A DNA stretch of 34,718 bases from Deltaproteobacteria bacterium. GTDB lineage: Bacteria > Desulfobacterota > Desulfobacteria > Desulfobacterales > QNYZ01. Location of the stretch: positions 1 to 34,718 of the forward strand of contig QNYZ01000032.1 of assembly GCA_003973265.1 (NCBI GenBank), given 5' to 3'. The position numbers and the translations under genes are program-made. Positions 7,538-15,746 of this stretch are shown piece by piece. Each line of letters begins with the position of its first letter. Positions within the stretch are counted from its first letter, which is position 1. The notes below the pieces were generated by a model. It searched no databases and was not told the origin of the DNA. It worked only from the letters and a program-made list of their open reading frames with translations.

Positions 7538-10279
7538 ATGGGGCAAAATAAACCTAAAGGCTTTGTGATGGTCATCGGTGCGGGGATTGCCGGAATCCAG
7601 ACCGCCCTGTCGCTTGCCGATGCCGGTTACGGTGTCCATCTGGCAGAACGATCCGCATCAATGGGCGGGATGATACCGGATCTGCACCGTATCTATCCGC
7701 TGTGTGCCTGTTGTAAACTGGATCCGCGGATTGCCGCCTGTGAGCAGAACCCGAACATCAACATACTGCTCGATACGTGTGTCGACAACATTTCCGGCGC
7801 GGCCGGAAATTTCAGTATTGACTTGACGACCGGCGGAGAGAAAAAGAAGATTCAGGCTGGCGCCGTCATTTTTGCCGCCGGCATCGAAACTTTCCAGCCT
7901 TCAAACCTGGATTACTATGCCTACGGAAGTACCCCAAACATTGTAACCAGCGTCGAGTTCGAGCAAAGCCAGAAACCCCTGGGGCCCAACTACGGTATGC
8001 TCAAACGGCCCTCCGACGGCAAGACACCGGAAAAAATCGCCTGGCTGCAGTGCGTGGGATCACGCGATATCAATCGCGGAGATGCCTCGTATTGCTCCAC
8101 TGTCTGCTGTATGCACGCCCTTAAAGAGGCCGTCAACGCCAAGGCGGTCAACGAGGATATTGAGGCCACCATTTTTTTCATTGACATGCGTACCCACGGC
8201 AAGGGCTACGAGGATTACCTGAACGCCGCTCTCGAAAAAGGCGTCAAGCTGGTACGGAGCAAGGTGCACACCATCAACCCGCTCCCCGAAACCGGTGACG
8301 TGGAGATGACCTATGCGGACGAACAGGGCCAGATGCAGAAGGCCGTCTTTGACATGGCGGTACTCTCGGTGGGGCTTAGACCTTCCGCCCAGGCCATCGA
8401 ACTGGCCAGAAAGGTCGGTCTGCGCGTACGCGCCGACAACTACCTGGAAACGGAACCCTTTCAGCCGGTTTCAACCAGCACCGAAGGTATTTTTGTCTGC
8501 GGCGGTGTCTGCGGCCCCCATGACATCACTCACAGCCTGATCCAGGCCAATGCTGCGGTTGCGCAAGTCGCCGGTTTTCTTGAGCCCGAAAGCTTTGTCC
8601 CGGCGTCGGAGACCGCGGCGGTTCCGGCAGAGACACAAGGCACTGCCGGTATCCTGCTGGCCTACCAGCTGTGCGCCGGGATGAGCCCTGAAATCGGCCG
8701 ACTGGTGGAATCCGCTGCTGCGGATCTTTCCGCCGTAACGGATGTTTGCCGGCTCGACGGCGATATCCTCGGCGGCCTGCGCGAAAAACTGGCACAAGTC
8801 GCGGCCGACCGCGTGGTGTTTGCCAGCTGTACCGCGCCGATGCACAAGGAAAGTGTCGAAGCAGCGCTCAGGCTCAGTGGCCGCAACCCTTTCATGTACG
8901 AAACCGTAGATCTGAAGCTTCTGGGCAGCGACCCCACACTCGCACCGATCACCGAGCGATTGCGTATCGGCGTGATGCGTGCGGAGTTCCTGACACCGCC
9001 GGTGATTCACGAAATTCCGGTGGTTAAGCATGCGCTGGTGGTTGGCGGCGGCGTTGCCGGTATGGAAAACGCGCTGGCGCTCTCCAGAGAAGGCTGCCCG
9101 GTAACATTGGTGGAAAAGGAAAAAGAACTCGGCGGCCATGGCCGCCATGTACGCGCGACCTGGCAGGGCCTGGACGCACAGGCATACCTGCAGGCGTTGA
9201 TCCGTTCGGTGGAGCAGGATGACAACATCACCGTGCTGACCGAAACCGGCGTCAAACAAAACCGCGGCTATGCGGGAAATTTTATAACCACTGTTAAAAA
9301 TGCCGGTGGTACGCAGGAAATCAGGCATGGTGTCACCATCCTGGCCTGTGGCGGCGAAGACCGCAAAGTCGACGAGTATCTGTACGGCCAAAACGACCGG
9401 GTTTACCTCTGGTCGGAGCTGGAAGACAAGCTGGTTTCCGACCCGGCCGTCGTTGAAAATGCCGGGTCGGCCGTGTTTATTCAATGCGTGGGATCCCGGG
9501 AAAAGGATTGTCCGCACTGCAGCAACCTTTGCTGCAGCTTTACCGTACGCACGGCGGTGGACCTGAAAACAAAGAATCCGGACATGAATGTTTTCGTCAT
9601 TTACCGCGAGATGCGGACCTTCGGCCTGCGCGAAAACCTCTACCTTGAAGCCCGGAAAAAAGGCGTGGTTTTTATTCGCTATGACGTTGAAAATAAACCG
9701 CGTGTCGCACCGTCCGCCGACGGTAAAGGCCTGACCGTAACCGTTTTTGACCCCATCTTAGACCGCATGGTCAGCCTGGATGCGGACTTTCTGTCCCTGC
9801 AGACGGCCATCCGGCCAACCCGAAATGCGGCGCTGGCCGATATTTTTCATGTGAACCTGGACGGTAACGGATTTTTTGCCCCGTCACCGGAAAAACTAAA
9901 ACCGGTGGATACCACGGCCGGCGGCGTTTTCATGGCCGGCCTGGCAGCCTATCCCAAGGACACGGTCGATACAATTACCGAGGCCCGGGCAGCGGCAGGA
10001 CGGGCGCTGGAAATTATCAGGCAGGATACGGTGCGAATCGGCGGGCAGATCGCCGAGGTGACGCCCGAAAAATGTGCCGTCTGCTGCACCTGTGTGCGGA
10101 CCTGTCCGTTTTATGTCCCGTTTATCGACCATGAACGCGGTGCGGCGTATATTGATCCGGCGCTTTGTCAGGGATGTGGCATGTGCGTCGCTGAATGCCC
10201 GGGCAAGGCCATTGTCATGCCTTCATGTAGCGACGGGATGTTGACGCAGGTGCCGGCCGCTCTGCTCGAGGGCGTATAG
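7538..10279 (+). CDS. hdrA: Fused double-module HdrA-like flavin/iron-sulfur protein
   Basis: This 913-residue cytoplasmic protein is built from two HdrA units. Module 1 has an N-terminal FAD fold (VIGAGIAGIQ from residue 12), a cysteine cluster at C56, C58, C59 and C68, and QCVGSRD followed by SYCSTVCC from about 171. Residues about 368-490 resemble the HdrA N-terminal domain (FASCTAPMHKES, NPFMYETVDL), but its usual CHCGG-type cysteine motif has decayed to QLCAGMS. Module 2 has a second FAD fold (VVGGGVAGME near 500) and QCVGSREKDCPHC near 649. Two 4Fe-4S motifs close the protein (C846-C856 and C877-C887). It probably shuttles or bifurcates electrons between ferredoxin or NADH and methylene-tetrahydrofolate reductase. 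An AGGAGG site precedes the ATG. The stop is TAG. Confidence 0.88.
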   Translation: MGQNKPKGFVMVIGAGIAGIQTALSLADAGYGVHLAERSASMGGMIPDLHRIYPLCACCKLDPRIAACEQNPNINILLDTCVDNISGAAGNFSIDLTTGGEKKKIQAGAVIFAAGIETFQPSNLDYYAYGSTPNIVTSVEFEQSQKPLGPNYGMLKRPSDGKTPEKIAWLQCVGSRDINRGDASYCSTVCCMHALKEAVNAKAVNEDIEATIFFIDMRTHGKGYEDYLNAALEKGVKLVRSKVHTINPLPETGDVEMTYADEQGQMQKAVFDMAVLSVGLRPSAQAIELARKVGLRVRADNYLETEPFQPVSTSTEGIFVCGGVCGPHDITHSLIQANAAVAQVAGFLEPESFVPASETAAVPAETQGTAGILLAYQLCAGMSPEIGRLVESAAADLSAVTDVCRLDGDILGGLREKLAQVAADRVVFASCTAPMHKESVEAALRLSGRNPFMYETVDLKLLGSDPTLAPITERLRIGVMRAEFLTPPVIHEIPVVKHALVVGGGVAGMENALALSREGCPVTLVEKEKELGGHGRHVRATWQGLDAQAYLQALIRSVEQDDNITVLTETGVKQNRGYAGNFITTVKNAGGTQEIRHGVTILACGGEDRKVDEYLYGQNDRVYLWSELEDKLVSDPAVVENAGSAVFIQCVGSREKDCPHCSNLCCSFTVRTAVDLKTKNPDMNVFVIYREMRTFGLRENLYLEARKKGVVFIRYDVENKPRVAPSADGKGLTVTVFDPILDRMVSLDADFLSLQTAIRPTRNAALADIFHVNLDGNGFFAPSPEKLKPVDTTAGGVFMAGLAAYPKDTVDTITEARAAAGRALEIIRQDTVRIGGQIAEVTPEKCAVCCTCVRTCPFYVPFIDHERGAAYIDPALCQGCGMCVAECPGKAIVMPSCSDGMLTQVPAALLEGV

Positions 10280-10381
10280 GCAGTGTGTCCCGTGGCCTGC
10301 ACGCCGGCCGCTCCCATGCTGCTGGTGGCGCGGGATGCCTACAGAAACCAAGGGGTTGCTAATTGTTAAGGAGATATCCAG

Positions 10382-10786
10382 ATGGATGAATTCACTCCCC
10401 GAATTGTTGCGTTTTGTTGTTCCAACTGTGCCGCCGCTGCATCCAAAATTGCCGACGGTCTGCAGCATGTGCTGCCTGAAAATGTAAAAACCATACAGGT
10501 TCCCTGTACCGGCCGCATCGAAGTGCTGCACCTGTTAAAGCCTTTCGAGGAGGGCGCTGACGGTGTTTACGTGGCGGGCTGTCAGGAAGACAGTTGCCGC
10601 TATACAAGCGGTATTTCAAAAGCCACCCGGCGGGTGGCGCATGTCCAGAAAATCCTGGAAGAAATTGCGATCGAACCTGAACGCATCGCCGTGTTCAACG
10701 TTTCCGCCGGTACGGGGCATACGTTCAGCGAGATTGCCCGCGAAATGACCCGCAAGGTCAAAAAAATAGGGCCCTTACAGGCTTGA
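10382..10786 (+). CDS. mvhD: MvhD-like [2Fe-2S] electron-transfer subunit
   Basis: This 134-residue protein matches the MvhD/FrhD family (methyl-viologen-reducing hydrogenase delta subunit), which carries a [2Fe-2S] cluster and links HdrA to an electron partner. The family cysteines are visible: FCCSNC (C12, C13, C16), PCTGR (C42) and AGCQEDSCRY (C67, C72). The closing SAGTGHTFSEIA segment also fits. No hydrogenase gene is nearby, so here it more likely connects the fused HdrA to the MetVF reductase. A GGAG ribosome-binding site lies 8 bases before the ATG. The gap from the hdrA stop is 102 bases, the longest in the operon. Confidence 0.9.
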   Translation: MDEFTPRIVAFCCSNCAAAASKIADGLQHVLPENVKTIQVPCTGRIEVLHLLKPFEEGADGVYVAGCQEDSCRYTSGISKATRRVAHVQKILEEIAIEPERIAVFNVSAGTGHTFSEIAREMTRKVKKIGPLQA

Positions 10787-10818
10787 TAACCCGCTAAATT
10801 ATTATCGAGGTGCGTTAA

Positions 10819-11487
10819 ATGATTATTGCAGAGGCAAAACCCAATAGTGAACTGCTCGAAATGGTCTCCGACTGCAGCAACGTCCTTGTCGTGGGATGCA
10901 AGGGCTGTGTCACCGTGTGCAATGTCGGGGGTGCGAAGGAAGTGGGTGTTCTGGCGTCCGCGTTGAAAATCGCCCGCCGCAGACAGGGCCGGACAATCGC
11001 GGTGGATGAGTTCACCTTTGAGCGCCAGTGCGATCCCGAGTACATCGACGAAATCAAAGACCGCATTGGCGACTATGACGCCGTAATCAGCATTGCCTGC
11101 GGCGTGGGACCTCAGTTTCTCTCTGAAAGATACCCTTCCGCCAGCGTTTTTCCCGGTGTCAACACGAAGTTTATGGGCGGCGCCGTGGCGCACGGTGTCT
11201 GGGAAGAACGTTGTGCCGGATGCGGGCAGTGCGTGATTCATCATTTCGGTGGTATATGTCCCATTGCACGCTGTTCCAAAAGCCTGCAGAACGGGCCTTG
11301 CGGCGGTTCTGATCACGGCATGTGTGAAATATCCAAGGATGTGGACTGCATCTGGGATGCCATCGTGAAAAGAATGATGTCCCGGGGGCGGATGGACGAA
11401 CTGATGAAATTCAGGCCGCCCAAAAGCTGGACCACCGCCCGCGACGGCGGGCCTCGAAAAATGACCCGAGAGGAGTTGAAAATATGA
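10819..11487 (+). CDS. metV: MetV, zinc/iron-sulfur partner of methylene-tetrahydrofolate reductase
   Basis: This 222-residue protein is the MetV family (methylene-THF reductase C-terminal domain family). It has an N-terminal GCKGCVTVC motif (C27, C30, C34). Its C-terminal half is cysteine-rich: ERCAGCGQC, GGICPIARC, GPCGGSDHGMCE and a final DC, which are typical of MetV. In acetogens MetV binds MetF and is needed for reductase activity; that is family knowledge. GAGGTG precedes the ATG, the gap from mvhD is 32 bases, and its TGA overlaps the metF ATG by 4 bases, so the two are translationally coupled. Confidence 0.92.
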   Translation: MIIAEAKPNSELLEMVSDCSNVLVVGCKGCVTVCNVGGAKEVGVLASALKIARRRQGRTIAVDEFTFERQCDPEYIDEIKDRIGDYDAVISIACGVGPQFLSERYPSASVFPGVNTKFMGGAVAHGVWEERCAGCGQCVIHHFGGICPIARCSKSLQNGPCGGSDHGMCEISKDVDCIWDAIVKRMMSRGRMDELMKFRPPKSWTTARDGGPRKMTREELKI

Positions 11488-12416
11488 GTGAATTCAAATC
11501 TGGCAGTAATCTGGAAAAGGTCCTGCGTGCCGGTCATTTTGCGTTTACCGGGGAATGCGGGCCGCCGACCGGTGCCAATGTTGAAGCCCTTAAAAAGAAA
11601 GCGGGCCATCTCAAGGGCATGGTGGATGCCGTCAATATCACGGATAACCAGACCGCTGTGGTGCGTATGTCAAGCTGGGCCGCCTCGCTGATCGTCATGC
11701 AGGAGGGCCTGGAGCCCAACTTCCAGATGGTCTGCCGTGACCGCAACCGCCTGGCCGCACAGAGCGATGTGCTGGGGGTTTATGTCCACGGCATCCGTAA
11801 CATGCTCTGCCTTTCCGGCGACCACCAGAAGTTTGGCAACCATCCGGAATCCAAAAACGTCTATGACATCGATTCCATGCAGCTGATCGACGCGGTCAGA
11901 ACCATGCGCGACGAGGGCAAGTTCATCAACGGAGAGGAGATTGATGTGCCGCCAAAGATTTTTATCGGCGCGGCGTCCAACCCCTTTGCCGAACCCTTCG
12001 AATACCGGGTGTACCGCCTGGCCAAGAAAATATCGGCCGGTGCCGATTTCGTCCAGACCCAGTGCATTTACAACATGGACCGCTTTCGCGAATTCATGAA
12101 ACAGGCCGTCGATATGGGCCTGCATGAGAAATGCTACATCCTGCCCGGCGTTACGCCCATGAAGAGCGTGGGAATGGCGCTGTATATGTCGCGCTCGGTA
12201 CCCGGTATGGATGTCCCCGATGATTTGATCAAGCGTCTGCGGGGTGCCGGCAAGGGCAAGGTCGCCGAAGAGGGTATCAAGTTCGCGCTGGAGCAGATCG
12301 AGGAATTCAAAGAGATGGAAGGTGTTGCCGGCGTCCACCTGATGGCCATCGAATGGGAGCACCGGGTACCTGAAATTGCCGAAAGAGCGGGGATGCTTCC
12401 CAGGCCCATTGTCTAA
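11484..12416 (+). CDS. metF: 5,10-methylenetetrahydrofolate reductase
   Basis: This 310-residue flavoprotein interconverts methylene- and methyl-tetrahydrofolate in the cytoplasm. It is the last gene of the operon. The TIM-barrel family features are visible: TGECGPP near the N-terminus (E24 is in the place of the usual catalytic glutamate), NITDNQ, LCLSGDH, ADFVQTQCIYN, and PGVTPMKS. In a sulfate reducer with an oxidative Wood-Ljungdahl pathway it would work in the methyl-oxidising direction; in autotrophic growth it would run the other way. Grouping with HdrA, MvhD and MetV implies electrons move through iron-sulfur and flavin carriers and not directly from NAD(P)H. An intrinsic terminator lies about 30 bases downstream. 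Confidence 0.93.
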   Translation: MSEFKSGSNLEKVLRAGHFAFTGECGPPTGANVEALKKKAGHLKGMVDAVNITDNQTAVVRMSSWAASLIVMQEGLEPNFQMVCRDRNRLAAQSDVLGVYVHGIRNMLCLSGDHQKFGNHPESKNVYDIDSMQLIDAVRTMRDEGKFINGEEIDVPPKIFIGAASNPFAEPFEYRVYRLAKKISAGADFVQTQCIYNMDRFREFMKQAVDMGLHEKCYILPGVTPMKSVGMALYMSRSVPGMDVPDDLIKRLRGAGKGKVAEEGIKFALEQIEEFKEMEGVAGVHLMAIEWEHRVPEIAERAGMLPRPIV

Positions 12417-12446
12417 AACCCTGTCATTTATCCGGTTTGTCTTCTG

Positions 12447-12479
12447 CTGCCCGTGGCCCTCTGCCGCGGGCAGTTTTTA
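12447..12479 (+). terminator. Intrinsic terminator after metF
   Basis: An 11-bp stem with one G-T pair (CTGCCCGTGGC against GCCGCGGGCAG) encloses the loop CCTCT and is followed by TTTTTAT. It closes the hdrA-mvhD-metV-metF operon. Confidence 0.9.
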
Positions 12480-12791
12480 TTTCCGGCACCTAAACCCTGC
12501 CCCAAAAAACCTGCCCGCTCGTATCTCGAATCAAATCGGAAATAAAAGCATTTTAGTTACGAATGCAAAGGGAATCGTTCATCCGGCCGGTCACTCTCTT
12601 AACCGTAAATCTGCGCTGGTAAAAATTTCCGAATCCCTTCATCACGGCAATCACTTTCAGCCAGCATTTTCCCCAAGGCGAAAAAATATGACCAAATGGG
12701 AAAATTGTATCCACAAAGACATACCCGGCCAGCCAATGAAATACACATTTATTCATTCTAAGTTTGGCACGGCTTATTATGATATTTATTG
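12480..12791. other. Gene-free spacer
   Basis: About 310 bases between the metF terminator and the marR promoter. Overlapping short frames exist on both strands, but none has a ribosome-binding site or a recognisable product. I see no gene here. Confidence 0.5.
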
Positions 12792-12820
12792 TTGACATAT
12801 TTAGTTTCTATGCTTATTAT
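12792..12820 (+). promoter_or_regulatory. Sigma-70 promoter of the marR-RND operon
   Basis: A perfect -35 TTGACA (12792-12797) and -10 TATTAT (12815-12820) are separated by exactly 17 bases. Transcription should start near 12827, about 22 bases before the marR ATG. Confidence 0.8.
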
Positions 12821-12834
12821 ATTTGTACTAATAA
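12814..12834. promoter_or_regulatory. Possible MarR operator over the -10 box
   Basis: The inverted repeat TTATTA-N9-TAATAA overlaps the -10 box and the expected start point. That position would suit autorepression by the MarR protein encoded next. The sequence is AT-rich and the arms are only 6 bp, so chance is not excluded. Confidence 0.35.
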
Positions 12835-12848
12835 TATGTGAGGTAACT

Positions 12849-13277
12849 ATGAAAACATTTGATCCGTATAAAAGCCTTGGCTTTCAGTGCGAACTGACCC
12901 TGAAAACCTTTATACGTAACCTTGCGTCAAGGCTCGATGGAACCGGAATCAGCCCAACCCAGTTTCGGCTGCTTACCCATCTGGTGGCCGATGGGCCGCT
13001 GAGCCAGGCAGAGCTGAGCGAGATGCTTTCAATAACCCCCCCCTCGACCGTAAAGCTGATTGACCGGATGCAGCGTGACGGCTGGGTGATCCGCAAAGCA
13101 GATGATAAGGATCGCCGGGTCAATAAAATCGATTATACAAAGAAAGCCCGAAAAGTATGGGAAGAGGCAACCATTCATTCCCGGAGACTTCTCAAACAGG
13201 CGTATCGTGGGATATCTGAAAATGAAATCAATACCGTCATCACCGTTCTGGCTAAAGTTCGAAAGAACCTCGAATAA
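12849..13277 (+). CDS. MarR-family transcriptional regulator
   Basis: This 142-residue protein has the MarR winged-helix layout: helix (GFQCELTLKTFIRNLASRLDG), ISPTQFRLLTHLVADGPLSQAELSEML, the recognition helix ITPPSTVKLIDRMQRDGWV, and a wing with DKDRRVNKI. The frame is open further upstream, but the ATG at 12849 is chosen because GAGGT lies a few bases before it and the promoter sits immediately upstream. It is the first gene of an efflux operon, the usual place for a local repressor that releases DNA on binding a toxic small molecule. Its ligand is unknown. Confidence 0.88.
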   Translation: MKTFDPYKSLGFQCELTLKTFIRNLASRLDGTGISPTQFRLLTHLVADGPLSQAELSEMLSITPPSTVKLIDRMQRDGWVIRKADDKDRRVNKIDYTKKARKVWEEATIHSRRLLKQAYRGISENEINTVITVLAKVRKNLE

Positions 13278-13311
13278 CCAGAGCTTAATTCATATGAAAG
13301 GGAGAATCATC

Positions 13312-14589
13312 TTGAAAAGTACCATTATATTCTTTCTAAGTCTGTTTTGCAGTCTTCCCGCTTATGCAGGCGAGGTGTCAATCACCACACTTCTTGGTGC
13401 TGTTGCCGGTCAACCCGGTTTAGAGGCAAGCCGGCTCGACATTGAGTCCAGTGTCGTCCAGCTGCAGCAGGCACATGCCCTGCTCTACCCGAAAGTGTCC
13501 GGTTTTGGAAGTTACACGCTTTATAATTCCCCGACCAATTTACGCCCCATGGCACCCACAGAAGTTAATATTCGGGCCGGCGACTCCATCCCTTTTTCCA
13601 AACGGATCACCCGCTATGGACTAAAACTTGACGTACCGCTTTTTATCAAAAGTCTTTACACGCTGGCGGATCAGGTCAAAGCACTCCAGCAGGTAAAAAA
13701 ATCCCACTACCAGCTTCAATTGATTACCCGTCAGGCGTCCGTGGTTTCGGTGAATGCCTCTTTGGCATATGCCTCACGCGTACGCGCGGCCATGGCGGCC
13801 CGAATTGATTCACTATCCAAAACGCAGCACGATTTAAAACTCGCCGTTAAAAACGGAAGGACGCCGGAATCGGAACTCCAAAAAGTTGAAACGCTCCTCA
13901 ACACCCTTTTGCAGCAGCAAAATGATCTATTGCGAAAGGAAGTAGCGCTGAGGAGTCAGCTCAAAAGTTTAACCAACATCCAGGTGACACACGCCGTTCC
14001 GATGACATTGCTGCATCCGGTTACTGCAGGGGGGTTTCTCGGTGAAAAACAAATGGTTGCAAAGGTCAGTATGGCCGAGAAAGACTTACAGCAGGCCAAA
14101 GAAAAACGCTATCCCGCTTTGATGCTGGAAGGGGCCCTCTCGGAAAATTCGGGAGAGGCCTACAACACCGACGATCAGATTGACCGCAGTTACAATTACA
14201 TCGGAGTTAAAATAACGATACCGCTTTTTAACCGCAGTCTGCACACGGCAATCGCTCAAAAAAAGGTTCAATTGTCTCGCCAAAAACAGGAATTGTCACA
14301 ACTGAGAATTGACCTGGCCGCCACGGCCGATAATCTGCAGCAGCAACTGCCGCTCATTGAACAGTCAACCCGGCTGGCACAGGCATCTCTCAAGAGCGAC
14401 CAGGAACTTCTAAAAATTGCAAAAGTTGCCTATCGCAATATCCGGATGACAACCGAAGAATATTTGCGGTTTGAAACCAAGGTCCTTGATGCCGAAGCTG
14501 CATTACAGGAAATCTATGTTGACCGGTGGAAAATAATCAGCCAGCAGGCGGTCCTCTACGGCAATGATTTAACAGGAGTTATCCAATGA
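13312..14589 (+). CDS. TolC-like outer membrane efflux protein
   Basis: This 425-residue protein is an outer membrane factor that should form the exit channel of the tripartite RND pump. The start is taken as TTG at 13312 because GGGAGA lies just upstream and the product then begins with a clean signal peptide, MKSTIIFFLSLFCSLPAYA, cleaved before GEVS. An ATG at 13294 is possible but has a weak ribosome-binding site. Long helical, Gln- and Lys-rich segments (for example VETLLNTLLQQQNDLLRKEV), two repeated halves and IGVKITIPLFNRS in the second beta region fit the family. Its stop overlaps the next gene's start by 4 bases. Confidence 0.85.
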   Translation: MKSTIIFFLSLFCSLPAYAGEVSITTLLGAVAGQPGLEASRLDIESSVVQLQQAHALLYPKVSGFGSYTLYNSPTNLRPMAPTEVNIRAGDSIPFSKRITRYGLKLDVPLFIKSLYTLADQVKALQQVKKSHYQLQLITRQASVVSVNASLAYASRVRAAMAARIDSLSKTQHDLKLAVKNGRTPESELQKVETLLNTLLQQQNDLLRKEVALRSQLKSLTNIQVTHAVPMTLLHPVTAGGFLGEKQMVAKVSMAEKDLQQAKEKRYPALMLEGALSENSGEAYNTDDQIDRSYNYIGVKITIPLFNRSLHTAIAQKKVQLSRQKQELSQLRIDLAATADNLQQQLPLIEQSTRLAQASLKSDQELLKIAKVAYRNIRMTTEEYLRFETKVLDAEAALQEIYVDRWKIISQQAVLYGNDLTGVIQ

Positions 14590-15731
14590 AAACAAAGCTT
14601 ATATCGATATTGATTATTCTACTGATTGCGGTCGGCGCCGTTACATTGCTGAAAAGCAGGAAAAAAGCGCTCAGCCAGGCCCCGGTTGCCGCTGTGTTGC
14701 CCGTTGTTGTCGACACCGTAACACTTAAGCCACGGCAAATAACCCTGACGTTGCCGGCCATGGGCGTCGTATCCTCCGATCTTTCCACAACCCTGTCGAC
14801 AAAAGTAAGCGGCCGGGTTCTTAAGCTCTACCGCAAAGAGGGAGATCCGGTCAAAAAAGGAGATCTGCTGCTGCAGATCGATGATCGCGAATTACGCACC
14901 AAAAAAAAGACCATGAAGCTGAAAAGCGTTAGCCTGGGCTATGACATCACCGCAAAGCAGGAAAACCTGAAGGCGCTGCAAACCGCATTGACCAACGCCA
15001 TTGACTCCCATGCCCGGACCAAAGAGCTGCTCGATGTCAAGGGGGCTTCAATTGAGCAATACGACAAAGAAAAAACGGCGATTGCCCAATTAAAGGCGAA
15101 GATTCAAAGCATGAAAAGCGCTGTTTCCATGCTCCGGTCCGGTATCAGTGAAATACGGCAGAACGAGAATGAAATTGATACGCTGCTCAGCTACACGGTA
15201 TTAAAATCTCCGGTCAACGGGACGCTCAGCGCCAGAATGGTCCAGCCTGGTGATCTCGCCCTGCCCGGCAAGCCACTACTGAAAATTGCCGCAACCGACG
15301 GCCTTTACCTGGATATCCGGCTGCCGTCCGATCTGGATGCCCGCATGATTTTATATAAAAATAAAACGTTTCCCCTCACACCCAAAAATCAGGCCGGGAT
15401 CAGCGGACTGCGGGAATATCGCACCGCTTTACCCCTTGGCAGTGCTTTGGTTGAGGGAGAATTTTTAAATATTGCACTGGTTCTCTATACCGGGCAGGGG
15501 ATTCTCCTCCCCAACGACGTACTTCTCAGCACTGAGAATGAAACCAGCGTATTGGTCTACGAAAAGGGCCAGGCAACCAAGGTTCCGGTCACCATGATCC
15601 GGCGGGGCAGCGAGGGCGTTATGGTCAAGGAAAATCTGGCAGGGAAAACGCTGCTGCTTGCCAAGCCGGATATCCTGCTGCGTGCCACCACGGGTGTTCC
15701 GATTAAACTTTTCAGTCACGCCAACAATTGA
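14586..15731 (+). CDS. RND efflux membrane-fusion (periplasmic adaptor) protein
   Basis: This 381-residue adaptor is anchored by one N-terminal membrane helix (LISILIILLIAVGAVTLL), with no lipobox cysteine seen. The lipoyl-like half-motif TKVSGRVLKLYRKEGDPVKKGDLLLQID comes first, then a coiled-coil hairpin (residues about 110-200), then the second lipoyl half, YTVLKSPVNGTLSARMVQPGD, followed by beta-barrel segments. This order is typical of AcrA/MdtA-type adaptors, which bridge the inner-membrane pump and TolC. It overlaps the channel gene upstream and is 15 bases from the pump gene downstream, with GGGAGA between them. Confidence 0.9.
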   Translation: MKTKLISILIILLIAVGAVTLLKSRKKALSQAPVAAVLPVVVDTVTLKPRQITLTLPAMGVVSSDLSTTLSTKVSGRVLKLYRKEGDPVKKGDLLLQIDDRELRTKKKTMKLKSVSLGYDITAKQENLKALQTALTNAIDSHARTKELLDVKGASIEQYDKEKTAIAQLKAKIQSMKSAVSMLRSGISEIRQNENEIDTLLSYTVLKSPVNGTLSARMVQPGDLALPGKPLLKIAATDGLYLDIRLPSDLDARMILYKNKTFPLTPKNQAGISGLREYRTALPLGSALVEGEFLNIALVLYTGQGILLPNDVLLSTENETSVLVYEKGQATKVPVTMIRRGSEGVMVKENLAGKTLLLAKPDILLRATTGVPIKLFSHANN

Positions 15732-15746
15732 TCCGGGAGAACCGTC

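Noticed and set aside
12553..12798. 81-codon minus-strand frame upstream of marR
   Set aside because: It covers the marR promoter, lacks a ribosome-binding site and resembles nothing known.
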